Below are positions 53,673-61,057 of a stretch of DNA of 64,000 bases, piece by piece. Position numbers and translations under genes: made by a program. Each line of letters begins with the position of its first letter. Position 1 is the stretch's first letter. Below the pieces are notes generated by a model. It was not told the DNA's origin. It did not search any database and saw only the letters and a program-made list of their open reading frames with translations. The DNA is from Nocardioides mangrovicus (GTDB lineage Bacteria; Actinomycetota; Actinomycetes; Propionibacteriales; Nocardioidaceae), in NCBI RefSeq assembly GCF_003674065.1, contig NZ_RDBE01000010.1, positions 716,906 through 780,905 on the forward strand. The letters run 5' to 3'.

Positions 53673-54539
53673 GTGCCCGAGCTGCCGGAGGTGGAGGCGC
53701 TGGCGCACGACCTGGGGCGCCGGCTCGACGGGCGCGCCATCGTGCGCGTCGACATCGCGGCGTTCAGCGCGCTGAAGACCTTCGACCCGCCGCTGACGGC
53801 GCTGGCCGGCGGCCTGGTCGACGGCGTCGGCCGGCACGGCAAGTTCCTCGACATCGAGGTGGCGGGTCTGCACCTGGTGCTGCACCTCGCACGCGCCGGC
53901 TGGGTCCGCTGGCGCGACGAGGTGCCCGCGCTGCCGCCGAAGCCGAGCAACAAGTCGCCCATGGCGGCCCGCGTCGTGCTCGACAACGGTGCCGGGCTCG
54001 ACGTCACCGAGGCCGGCACCAAGAAGAGCCTCGCGCTCTACGTGGTGCGCGACCCGATGGACGTTCCGGGCATCGCCTCGCTGGGCCCCGACCCGCTGGA
54101 GGACTCCTTCACCCTCGACGTGCTGCGCGGCATCCTCACCGACGCCGGCCGCGCCCAGATCAAGGGCGTGATCCGCCACCAGGGCACCATCGCCGGCATC
54201 GGCAACGCCTACTCCGACGAGATCCTCCACGCCGCGAAGATGTCGCCGTTCAAGCCTTCCTCGTCGCTGTCCGAGGAGGAGCTGCAGACGCTCTACGTCG
54301 CGGTCCGCACCGTCCTCGGCGACGCCGTCAAACGCTCCGAGGGCCTGGCCGCCAGCGAGCTCAAGGGCGAGAAGAAGACCCACATGGCCGTCCACGGCCG
54401 CAAGGGCGAGGTCTGCCCGGTGTGCGGCGACGTCGTCCGCGAGGTCTCCTTCTCCGACACCTTCCTCAACTACTGCGCCACCTGCCAGACCGGCGGGAAG
54501 CCACTTGCGGACCGGCGGACGTCGAAGTTCCTCAAGTAG
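53673..54539 (+). CDS. Fpg/Nei family DNA glycosylase
   Basis: 288 residues. After Met removal the N-terminal PELPEVE provides the catalytic Pro and Glu that excise oxidised bases. The GIGNAYSDEIL helix-two-turn-helix and the zinc finger CPVCGDVV with NYCATCQTGG complete the fold. The finger spacing is a little longer than in classical MutM, so substrate range (8-oxoguanine versus oxidised pyrimidines) is uncertain. GTG start. Works in base-excision repair in the cytosol. A repeat element follows it. Confidence 0.94.
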   Translation: MPELPEVEALAHDLGRRLDGRAIVRVDIAAFSALKTFDPPLTALAGGLVDGVGRHGKFLDIEVAGLHLVLHLARAGWVRWRDEVPALPPKPSNKSPMAARVVLDNGAGLDVTEAGTKKSLALYVVRDPMDVPGIASLGPDPLEDSFTLDVLRGILTDAGRAQIKGVIRHQGTIAGIGNAYSDEILHAAKMSPFKPSSSLSEEELQTLYVAVRTVLGDAVKRSEGLAASELKGEKKTHMAVHGRKGEVCPVCGDVVREVSFSDTFLNYCATCQTGGKPLADRRTSKFLK

Positions 54540-54554
54540 CGGGGGCCGCCGGGT

Positions 54555-54635
54555 GCTCGTTCACCATGCCACCATGGTGAACGGCCACTCCCCACGACGT
54601 AGGACCCGTGGGAAGCGGCAGCTCATCGTGGGAGG
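54555..54635 (+). repeat. Dispersed palindromic repeat, family B copy 2
   Basis: This 81-bp element matches the reverse complement of 24260-24340 at about 74 positions. Its first hairpin is GTTCACCATG/CATGGTGAAC. It sits between the convergent Fpg and DUF3626 genes, and the DUF3626 stop codon lies inside it (54623-54625). Confidence 0.85.
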
Positions 54636-55375
54636 TCGGCCCGTCCGAACCTCGCCAGGTAGTGCCAGACCTGCTTGACCCGTTGCGGTTCGTGACGCCC
54701 GGAGCGGGCGGCGGCGCCGACGACGTCCGGGGTGAGCTCGCGCCCGAGGCGTTGCGCGAGGGCGACGACCTCGGCGCCTCGGTAGGCCGGGTCGAGGTCG
54801 GCCGTGGCGACGCGGAACCCGGGGTGCCATTCCACCTCGCACCCGAGGCGGCGGGCCGCGGCCTCGACCGGTGTGCCCGCGAAGCACGGGTCGAGCACCA
54901 CCGCCTCGACGTCGTCGGCGAAGCCGACCGGGCCGTGCACCTGGGCCTCGACGCACTCGTCGAGGTCGTCGAGGCCGGACGCGTCGGCCAGCGTGCACAG
55001 GTACGCCAGCGCCTCGGGGCCACCGGTGTCCTCGGGCTCGAGCACCGAGTCGGGGAAGCAGAACGTGGTACGGTCGAGCAGCTCCGGCCGCAGCCGTGCG
55101 TACGCCGAACCGAACCGGACCGCGCCGCCGTAGGGGTCCTCGCGGCGGTTCCAGGCGCCGTAGACCGGGCGGTCCTCGGGCGGCGCGTCGTCGTAGCGAC
55201 CGTCGAAGAGCCGGCTCTCCCAGCGCCACCGATCACCGCCCGGGTACGCCGTCAGCCCGCCGTTGGAGATGCCGGTGACGAACTGCGAGCGGTAGCGGCC
55301 CTCGCGCGCCATCGACTCCACGACCATCGCACCACCGTGCGGCCAGTCGGGGTGGAACTGGAGCGTCACGGCCAC
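54623..55375 (-). CDS. DUF3626 family protein
   Basis: 250 residues. The block TLQFHPDWPHGGAMVVESMAREGRYRSQF, GISNGGLTAYPGGDRWRWESRLF and YGGAVRFGSAYARLRP identifies DUF3626; it resembles nucleotidyl- or ADP-ribosyl-type toxins only loosely, so function is unknown. The GTG at 55375 fits a GAGGAT element 6 nt upstream. The usual N-terminal part of the family, about 40 residues, is missing, limited by the divergent rhodanese gene. The C-terminal residues and stop lie in the repeat. Confidence 0.8.
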   Translation of the reverse strand: MAVTLQFHPDWPHGGAMVVESMAREGRYRSQFVTGISNGGLTAYPGGDRWRWESRLFDGRYDDAPPEDRPVYGAWNRREDPYGGAVRFGSAYARLRPELLDRTTFCFPDSVLEPEDTGGPEALAYLCTLADASGLDDLDECVEAQVHGPVGFADDVEAVVLDPCFAGTPVEAAARRLGCEVEWHPGFRVATADLDPAYRGAEVVALAQRLGRELTPDVVGAAARSGRHEPQRVKQVWHYLARFGRADLPR

Positions 55376-55381
55376 GCCAGG

Positions 55382-55396
55382 ATCCTCTCGTACGGT
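55382..55396. promoter_or_regulatory. Divergent -10 elements: DUF3626 (-) and rhodanese (+)
   Basis: TACGGT on the plus strand (55391-55396) is 6 nt before the ATG at 55403. GAGGAT on the minus strand (55382-55387) is 6 nt before the GTG at 55375; its first base is off-consensus. Confidence 0.5.
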
Positions 55397-55402
55397 GGGG
55401 CC

Positions 55403-55738
55403 ATGCAGATCCCCACTGTCGCCATCACCGGCGTGCCCGACCCGCTGCCGGAGGGGCTGGTCGTGCTCGACGTGCGCGAGCCCGTCGAGTGGCAGGCCGG
55501 CCACATCGAGGGAGCGATGCACATCCCGCTGGCCGAGGTCGCCGAGCGGTCGGCGGAGGTGCCGACCGACACCCAGGTGCTCGTGGTGTGCAAGATCGGT
55601 GGGCGCTCGGCGCGCGCCACCGCCTTCTTGGCCCAGAGCGGCGTGGACGTGGTGAACCTCGACGGCGGGATGCTGGAGTGGGAGGCCGCCGGGCGGCCGA
55701 TGGTCAGCGAGACGGGGGCCAGTCCGCAGGTGGTGTGA
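55403..55738 (+). CDS. Rhodanese-like sulfurtransferase
   Basis: 111 residues, one rhodanese domain. VVLDVREPVEWQAGHIEGAMHIPL is the classical first half and the active loop is CKIGGRSA with the persulfide-carrying Cys. It moves sulfur to an unknown acceptor in the cytosol. The end overlaps the convergent aat gene by 35 bp. Confidence 0.92.
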   Translation: MQIPTVAITGVPDPLPEGLVVLDVREPVEWQAGHIEGAMHIPLAEVAERSAEVPTDTQVLVVCKIGGRSARATAFLAQSGVDVVNLDGGMLEWEAAGRPMVSETGASPQVV

Positions 55739-56396
55739 AGCGCGGCGCCGGCAGGCCCAGCGCGGCGTCGAGTCGGCGCAGGTAGTCCGCGCGCGGGATG
55801 CTCACCACGCCCAGCGAGGCCAGGTGCGGGGTCTCCCACTGCACGTCGAGCAGGCGGCCGGGCATCCCGTCGTCGAGCAGGTCGACCAGCGCCACCAGTG
55901 CCACCTTCGAGGCGTCGCGCCGCCGGTGGAACATCGACTCCCCCGCGAACAGCCCGTCGACGCTGACGCCGTAGAGCCCGCCGACCAGCTCGCCGTCGGA
56001 CCACGCCTCCACCGAGTGGGCGAAGCCGAGCCGGTGCAGCTCGGTGTAGGCGGCGGTGATCGAGTCGTCGATCCAGCCGCCCGAGCGGTCCGGGGAGGCG
56101 CAGCCGGCCATGACGGCCTCGAACGCCGAGTCGACGCGGATCTCGACGTGAGCGCACGCCTGCCTCAGCGATCGAGACATCCGCAGCCCGTCGAGCGGCA
56201 GGACGCCCCGCTCGACCGGGCACCACCAGCCCAGGCGACGGCCCTCGGGCATGGGGAACAACCCCAACCGGTACGCGGCGACGAGGGTCTCCGGCGCCAG
56301 GTCGGCACCGAGGGCCACCAGGTCGTCGAGCTCGGCGTCGAGTGCCGGGTCGCGCGGATCGGGGAAGTTCCACACCACACGTAGGCTTCCAGACAT
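55704..56396 (-). CDS. aat: Leucyl/phenylalanyl-tRNA-protein transferase
   Basis: 230 residues. It attaches Leu or Phe to proteins with N-terminal Arg or Lys for ClpAPS degradation. Motifs: AAYRLGLFPMPEG, WWCPVERGVLPLDGLRMSRSL, HSVEAWSDGELVGGLYGVSVDGLFAGESMF, and LLDVQWETPHLASLGV. The ATG at 56396 and the EcsC start on the other strand share one CATG. No leaderless -10 is visible for aat. Confidence 0.93.
   Translation of the reverse strand: MSGSLRVVWNFPDPRDPALDAELDDLVALGADLAPETLVAAYRLGLFPMPEGRRLGWWCPVERGVLPLDGLRMSRSLRQACAHVEIRVDSAFEAVMAGCASPDRSGGWIDDSITAAYTELHRLGFAHSVEAWSDGELVGGLYGVSVDGLFAGESMFHRRRDASKVALVALVDLLDDGMPGRLLDVQWETPHLASLGVVSIPRADYLRRLDAALGLPAPRFTPPADWPPSR
56382..56387 (+). promoter_or_regulatory. 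-10 element TAGGCT of the EcsC gene
   Basis: TAGGCT with 7 nt to the ATG at 56395. It lies inside the first codons of aat, which starts on the opposite strand. Confidence 0.5.
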
Positions 56397-57087
56397 GGGA
56401 CTGAGTAGTCGCGTCGGCAAGGCCATCGCCCCCCACGCGGGCGCCCTGGCGCCCGGCGCCACCTCGGCCTTCATCCATGACGTGCTCGACCGCGCCGTCA
56501 ACGGCGTCGGCCCTCTGCCCGGTGCGGCCCGCGCCGCCGACAAGCTGCTGGTCGAGCACCACGGCGACGTCGACGCGGCGGTCTCGGCGATCGTCGAGCG
56601 GCACGTGCGCTACGCCGGAGCGCAGGGGTTCTTGACCAACCTCGGCGGTCTGGTCACCCTCGCCGCCACCATTCCCGCGAACATCGCCGGGCTGGCGATC
56701 CTGCAGTGCCGGATGGTCGCCGCCGTGCTCCATCTGCGCGGCTACGACCTGCACGACCCGCGGGTGCACAACGCCATCTTGGCCACCGTGCTCGGCGAGG
56801 AGGCGGTGCTGAAGCTGATCAAGAAGCGCGAGCTGCCCGGCACCCCGATGGCGCTGGCCACCGCCCCGGCCCACGACCCCGACCTCGACAAGGTGGTCGC
56901 GGCGCAGGTCACCGCCGCCCTGGTGACCCGTGTGGCCGGCAAGAAGGTGGTCACCACCGTGGGCAAGCGGGTGCCGATCATGGGCGGCGTCATCGGCGCC
57001 GGCACCGACGCCTGGGCCACCTACCAGGTGGGACGCTACGTCCGGCGCGAGTTCTTGGTGCGGCCGAAGCGGCAAGCGTCGACCTGA
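56395..57087 (+). CDS. EcsC family protein
   Basis: 230 residues. A helical protein with a central hydrophobic segment (GGLVTLAATIPANIAGLAILQCRMVAAV) and the family AHVRYA/EEAVLKLI-type helices; EcsC is linked to ABC exporter EcsAB in Bacillus, but no EcsAB is here. Function unknown. It may be peripheral at the membrane. Confidence 0.8.
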   Translation: MGLSSRVGKAIAPHAGALAPGATSAFIHDVLDRAVNGVGPLPGAARAADKLLVEHHGDVDAAVSAIVERHVRYAGAQGFLTNLGGLVTLAATIPANIAGLAILQCRMVAAVLHLRGYDLHDPRVHNAILATVLGEEAVLKLIKKRELPGTPMALATAPAHDPDLDKVVAAQVTAALVTRVAGKKVVTTVGKRVPIMGGVIGAGTDAWATYQVGRYVRREFLVRPKRQAST

Positions 57088-57118
57088 CAGGTGACACGCC
57101 CACAGCCGTCGCGGCGGT

Positions 57119-57209
57119 GACGGTTCCCCACGGTACCCAGATGAACCGGCACTCCCCCACCGGGGCTCCTGTGGGTCAGTGACGGTTCGCCACGGCACCG
57201 TGGGGAACC
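57119..57209. repeat. Dispersed palindromic repeat, family A copy 2
   Basis: This 91-bp element aligns gap-free with 13522-13612. The right-hand palindrome GCCACGGCACCGTGGGGAAC is kept and the left palindrome has decayed. It lies between convergent EcsC and the sulfotransferase, ending just before the latter's stop codon. Confidence 0.8.
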
Positions 57210-57210
57210 G

Positions 57211-58398
57211 TCACCGGCCCCGGACCGCCCGGAAAGCCCCCAACCCGGCCCGGGCGAGGGGGTTCTCGTCGGCGAGCCGGACCAGCCGCTCCTTGGCCCG
57301 GTAGGTCCGCGTGCCGCGGAAGCGCTGCAGGGCGGCGTCGAGGTCGTCGATGATGGCGTGCAGCTCGATCTCGACGTCGCGCAGCCGGGCGGCCTCGCGG
57401 GTCATCGCCGCGAGGCCGCGGACGCCGGCGTCGGCCACCTCCGCCTCGTCCGGCTCGTCGGGGTCGACCCACGGCAGCGGATCGCGGGGCACGAGGTCGG
57501 CCACGTCGCCGACGACGTCGTAGCCGCCCTCGGCGATGCCGGCGGCCCAGTCGCGGGAGAGGTCGGAAGCCCAGGCGTGCACCTGCGGTGACACGCCGAG
57601 CCGGGCGGAGGTCTGCTGCTTCGAGAGCGTCTGGTGCACGAGGTACTCGCGCACGAACTGCCGGTAGCGCTCGTTGGGCACGACGTCGTTGAGCTGCTCG
57701 TTGAGCCGGCGCAGCAGCGCCGTCTCGGGCACGCCGAGCGAGGTGTTCTCGCGGTCGGTGCCCTCCGGCAGGGAGTCGGGGTCGAGACCGAAGACGCTGG
57801 CGAAGCGGTGCCACAACAGGTCGCGGGCCGCCCCCGGCTGCGGCACGGTCACGACGTGCGTCCGCGCGGGCGGCGCGGCCGCGGACCACCGGTGGAGGAT
57901 CTGCGGCACCTCCTGCACCCCCCAGAACCACGAGCTGATCAGCGTCTCGCGGGCCGGGTCGCGGATCTGCTCGAGGAACTCCTCGAAGCCGAGCACGCGC
58001 CGGTGCTTGACGTTCTCCTGCCACTCGGCCGGGATCTGGCGCACCAGGTCGCGCACGGAGACCACGACGTCGACCTCGGCATCGCCGAAGGAGGCCACCG
58101 CTCGCTCCACGTGGGCCGGCGAGGCGAACCCGAGGATCTCGTGGCTGATGATCGCGGTGCCCTCGGCCTCGCGGACCTGCGCCGCCAGCGCGTCCCAGGC
58201 GCCGACGGCCTGTCGCTCGAGACCGCCCCAGGTCAGCTGCATCAGGTCGAGCGCGGCCAGGAAGTGGGCGTCGTGCCGCTCCCCGGGGTAGACGACGCCC
58301 TGCGCGGCCAGCGAGGCGGGGTTGTTGAAGAGCCGGTCCTGCACGTACGACGTGCCCGTCTTGGGCACGCCCACGTGCACGATCACCCGGCGCGCCAT
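57211..58398 (-). CDS. Sulfotransferase-like protein (second paralogue)
   Basis: 395 residues. The N-terminal VHVGVPKTGTSYVQ carries the PxKTGT-type loop that binds the 5'-phosphosulfate of PAPS. HEILGFASP and VVVSVRDLVRQIPAEWQENVKHR follow, in which the Arg and Ser near the 3'-phosphate site appear conserved. About 60 C-terminal residues form a coiled region. It is the last gene of the three-gene cassette. Acceptor unknown; a surface glycan or lipid is plausible. Confidence 0.85.
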   Translation of the reverse strand: MARRVIVHVGVPKTGTSYVQDRLFNNPASLAAQGVVYPGERHDAHFLAALDLMQLTWGGLERQAVGAWDALAAQVREAEGTAIISHEILGFASPAHVERAVASFGDAEVDVVVSVRDLVRQIPAEWQENVKHRRVLGFEEFLEQIRDPARETLISSWFWGVQEVPQILHRWSAAAPPARTHVVTVPQPGAARDLLWHRFASVFGLDPDSLPEGTDRENTSLGVPETALLRRLNEQLNDVVPNERYRQFVREYLVHQTLSKQQTSARLGVSPQVHAWASDLSRDWAAGIAEGGYDVVGDVADLVPRDPLPWVDPDEPDEAEVADAGVRGLAAMTREAARLRDVEIELHAIIDDLDAALQRFRGTRTYRAKERLVRLADENPLARAGLGAFRAVRGR

Positions 58399-59042
58399 GA
58401 CAGCTCCTCGATCGCACGGTCCAACGTCGCTGCTACCGGCACGCCGCGCGGGCGGCCGGGATCGGTCGAGGGTACGCCGAGGCCCCGCTGCTCGGCCGCG
58501 GCGACCGCCCAGGCCAGGTACGGCTGCGGCACACCGAGCGGCTCGCCCGGCCGGTGCCGCACCACCCCGCCCGCTCGTGCGCGGACCGCGTCGGGTGCGG
58601 TGCCGAGCGCCTGGTTCACCCGCCGCAGCAGGTCGGTGCCCACCGGGTCGAGCCGCAAGGGGCCGACGACGTCGAGAGGCGGCAGCGAGCCGTGGGCGTG
58701 CATGGCCTCCCACACCCGGCGCCAGCGCACGCCCGCCCCGGCGCGGACCCGGCGCTCCCACACCGCGCCGACCAGCTCGTCGAGCGGTGCCCGCACGGCA
58801 GCCGGGGGTGGCTCGCGCCGCCACCGGCGTCGATGCCGGCGCGGTGGCTGCTCGGCGGGCAGCTGGCGCGCCAGGTAGGCCAGGGCCGAGACGCACGCGC
58901 GGAGCATCTCGCGGTCGTCGACCCGCTCGGGGTCGAGGCTGCCCCGACCGGCCAGCGGCAGCGAGCCGACCAGCTCGACGACGCCCAGCCCGGCGCCCGC
59001 GTGCTGCAGCCGGCGGGCGGCCTCCAGCTGCGCCTGCGTCAT
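58383..59042 (-). CDS. Protein of unknown function between two sulfotransferases
   Basis: 219 residues, Arg-rich in the middle (about residues 67-80). No P-loop. The stretch LDPVGTDLLRRVNQALG and LGVPQPYLAWAVAAAEQRGLGV resembles the C-terminal LLRRLN and LGVSPQVHAWASDLSRDWAAGI regions of the neighbouring sulfotransferases, so it may be a diverged or truncated paralogue lacking the cofactor loop. The start overlaps the upstream gene as ATGA and the end overlaps the next start by 16 bp. Confidence 0.6.
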   Translation of the reverse strand: MTQAQLEAARRLQHAGAGLGVVELVGSLPLAGRGSLDPERVDDREMLRACVSALAYLARQLPAEQPPRRHRRRWRREPPPAAVRAPLDELVGAVWERRVRAGAGVRWRRVWEAMHAHGSLPPLDVVGPLRLDPVGTDLLRRVNQALGTAPDAVRARAGGVVRHRPGEPLGVPQPYLAWAVAAAEQRGLGVPSTDPGRPRGVPVAATLDRAIEELSWRAG

Positions 59043-60124
59043 CTGTTGAGCCGACGCCACAGCCCGGCGTTGGCCTGCTCGCGGTACCGCGCCGCCTCGA
59101 GCTCGACGAGCGCGGCGAGTCCGTCGACGCCGGCGTCGATGATCCGCGCGGGGCGCGGGCGGTCTGGGTCGACCCAGGGCTCGCCGCCCTCCTCGGGCGT
59201 CGGTGGCCACCGCGTGGCCAGCTCCCCGAGGTCGCCGACGACGTCGATGCCCGAGCCCTCCACCCACTCGACCCACTCACCGGTGACCTGCTCGACGAAG
59301 TCGCGGCTCTCGGGCGGCAGGGTGGCGCGCAGCTGCTCGTCGCGGTGGCCCAGCGTGTCGCGGGCGAGCAGGTCGCGCACGATCTCGGCGTACACCGGCT
59401 GCGGGATGGCCCGGCCCCGCAGCGCGACGTTGAGCCGGCGCAGCAGCGAGACCTCGGCGATGCCCAGCGAGGGGTTGTCGTGGTCGCCGGGCTCCAACGC
59501 CAGCGACGGGTCGAGGCCCATCACCGAGAGGAAGCGGCGCAGCAGCAGCTCGGGGTCGTCTCGCGTGGGCGGCACGGTCACCAGGTGCACCTGCGAGGGC
59601 GTGAGGCCCGCGGACCACCGGCCCAGCACGTCGGGCACGCTCTGCACCCGCCAGAACCACTGCGTCGCGGCGCTGCGCGGCCCCTGGACCACCGAGTGCA
59701 GGAACTTCTTGAACCCCATCCGGCCCCGGTGCTTGACCTTCTCCTGCCACTCCGCGGGGATCTGCCGGCCCAGGTCGCGAGCGGTCAGCACGACGTGCAG
59801 CTCGGCGCCGGCCAGCGACTCCTGGGCCCGCCGGACGTTCTCCGCGGTGGCCGCGGCCAGCACCTCGTGGCTGATCAGCGCATCGCCGGGGGCGCGCACC
59901 GCGGCGGCCGCCAGCTTCTGCCACTCCCCGCGCGCGTGCCGCAGCCGGCCGCCCCACGGGTGGTCGATGAGGTCGATCGCCGCCTCGAAGTGGGTTCCGG
60001 CGGCGGTGTCGGGGTAGGTCAGCCCGTGGTCGGCCAGCAGCGTGCGGTTGCGCGCGAAGGTGCTCTGCAGATAGGTCGTGCCCGTCTTGGGCGCGCCGAC
60101 GTGGAGGAAGACGCGGCGGGCCAT
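59039..60124 (-). CDS. Sulfotransferase-like protein (first paralogue)
   Basis: 361 residues, clearly paralogous to 57211-58398: both start ARRV, have HVGxPKTGT, and share RQIPAEWQExVKHR and SLGI/VPExxLLRRLN. The P-loop APKTGTTYLQS is the better match to the canonical PAPS motif. Likely moves sulfate from PAPS to a carbohydrate or lipid. TAGGCT lies 6 nt before the ATG, inside the end of the HMG-CoA lyase gene. Confidence 0.86.
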   Translation of the reverse strand: MARRVFLHVGAPKTGTTYLQSTFARNRTLLADHGLTYPDTAAGTHFEAAIDLIDHPWGGRLRHARGEWQKLAAAAVRAPGDALISHEVLAAATAENVRRAQESLAGAELHVVLTARDLGRQIPAEWQEKVKHRGRMGFKKFLHSVVQGPRSAATQWFWRVQSVPDVLGRWSAGLTPSQVHLVTVPPTRDDPELLLRRFLSVMGLDPSLALEPGDHDNPSLGIAEVSLLRRLNVALRGRAIPQPVYAEIVRDLLARDTLGHRDEQLRATLPPESRDFVEQVTGEWVEWVEGSGIDVVGDLGELATRWPPTPEEGGEPWVDPDRPRPARIIDAGVDGLAALVELEAARYREQANAGLWRRLNR

Positions 60125-60130
60125 TCCAGG

Positions 60131-60136
60131 AGCCTA
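60131..60136 (-). promoter_or_regulatory. -10 element TAGGCT of the sulfotransferase cassette
   Basis: TAGGCT with 6 nt to the ATG at 60124. It overlaps the stop codon of the HMG-CoA lyase gene, so the cassette may be expressed separately from leucine degradation. Confidence 0.5.
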
Positions 60137-61057
60137 GCCAGCCAGCGCCTGCACGACGCGGCTGGGACTGGGCCGGCCGAGCACGTCGGCCATCCAGACG
60201 CTGGTCTCCACCAGGGCGGCCAGATCGACCCCGGTGCGGATGCCGAGCCCGTGCAGGAACCACACCAGGTCCTCGGTGGCGAGGTTGCCGGTGGCGGACT
60301 CGGCGTAGGGGCAGCCGCCCAGGCCGCCCGCGCTGGCGTCGAAGGTGCGCACGCCGTGCCGCAGCGCGGCCTCGGCGTTGGCCAGCGCCTGGCCGTAGGT
60401 GTCGTGGAAGTGCACGGCGAGCAGGTCGTCGGGCACGCCGGCGCCGTTGAACGCCTCCAGCAGCGCCCGCACGTGACCGGCGGTGCCGACGCCGATCGTG
60501 TCGCCCAGGCTGAGCTGGCTCGCCCCCAGGTCGAGGAGCCGCCGACCGACCGCGACGACCTGCTCGATGGCGACGTCGCCCTCCCACGGGTCGCCGAAGC
60601 ACATGCTGACGTACGCGCGGACGTCGAGACCCCCGGCGCGTGCCCGCTCCACGGTGGGCCCGAACATCGCGAACTGGTCCTCGAGCGTGCTGTTGAGGTT
60701 GCGCTGGGCGAAGGTCTCGGTGGCGCTGCCGAAGATGGCGATGTGCTCACGATCCAGGTCCAGCGCCCGTTGCAGGCCGCGTTCGTTGGGCACCAGTACC
60801 GGGTGGCGACGACCGTCCGGCCCGAGCCGCTCGAGCAGCTCGGCGGCGTCGGCCAGCTGCGGCACCCAGCGCGGGTGCACGAAGCTGGTGGCCTCGACGA
60901 CCGGCAGCCCCGCCGCCACCAGCCGCTCCACGAACTCGGCCTTCACCGCCACCGGCACGATCGCCTTCTCGTTCTGCAGGCCGTCGCGCGGCCCGACCTC
61001 GTAGATCGTCACCGACTCCGGCAGCCCGGGCTCCGTGACGACGCTGGGGCTACGCAT
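60134..61057 (-). CDS. Hydroxymethylglutaryl-CoA lyase
   Basis: 307 residues, TIM barrel. VGPRDGLQNEKAIV holds the catalytic Arg and metal Asp, FVHPRWVPQLADA and VHFHDTYGQALAN carry metal-binding His, and GGLGGCPYAESATGN contains the Cys of the flexible lid. It splits HMG-CoA to acetyl-CoA and acetoacetate, the last step of leucine degradation. The start overlaps the carboxylase alpha gene by 8 bp, consistent with one operon. Confidence 0.94.
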   Translation of the reverse strand: MRSPSVVTEPGLPESVTIYEVGPRDGLQNEKAIVPVAVKAEFVERLVAAGLPVVEATSFVHPRWVPQLADAAELLERLGPDGRRHPVLVPNERGLQRALDLDREHIAIFGSATETFAQRNLNSTLEDQFAMFGPTVERARAGGLDVRAYVSMCFGDPWEGDVAIEQVVAVGRRLLDLGASQLSLGDTIGVGTAGHVRALLEAFNGAGVPDDLLAVHFHDTYGQALANAEAALRHGVRTFDASAGGLGGCPYAESATGNLATEDLVWFLHGLGIRTGVDLAALVETSVWMADVLGRPSPSRVVQALAG

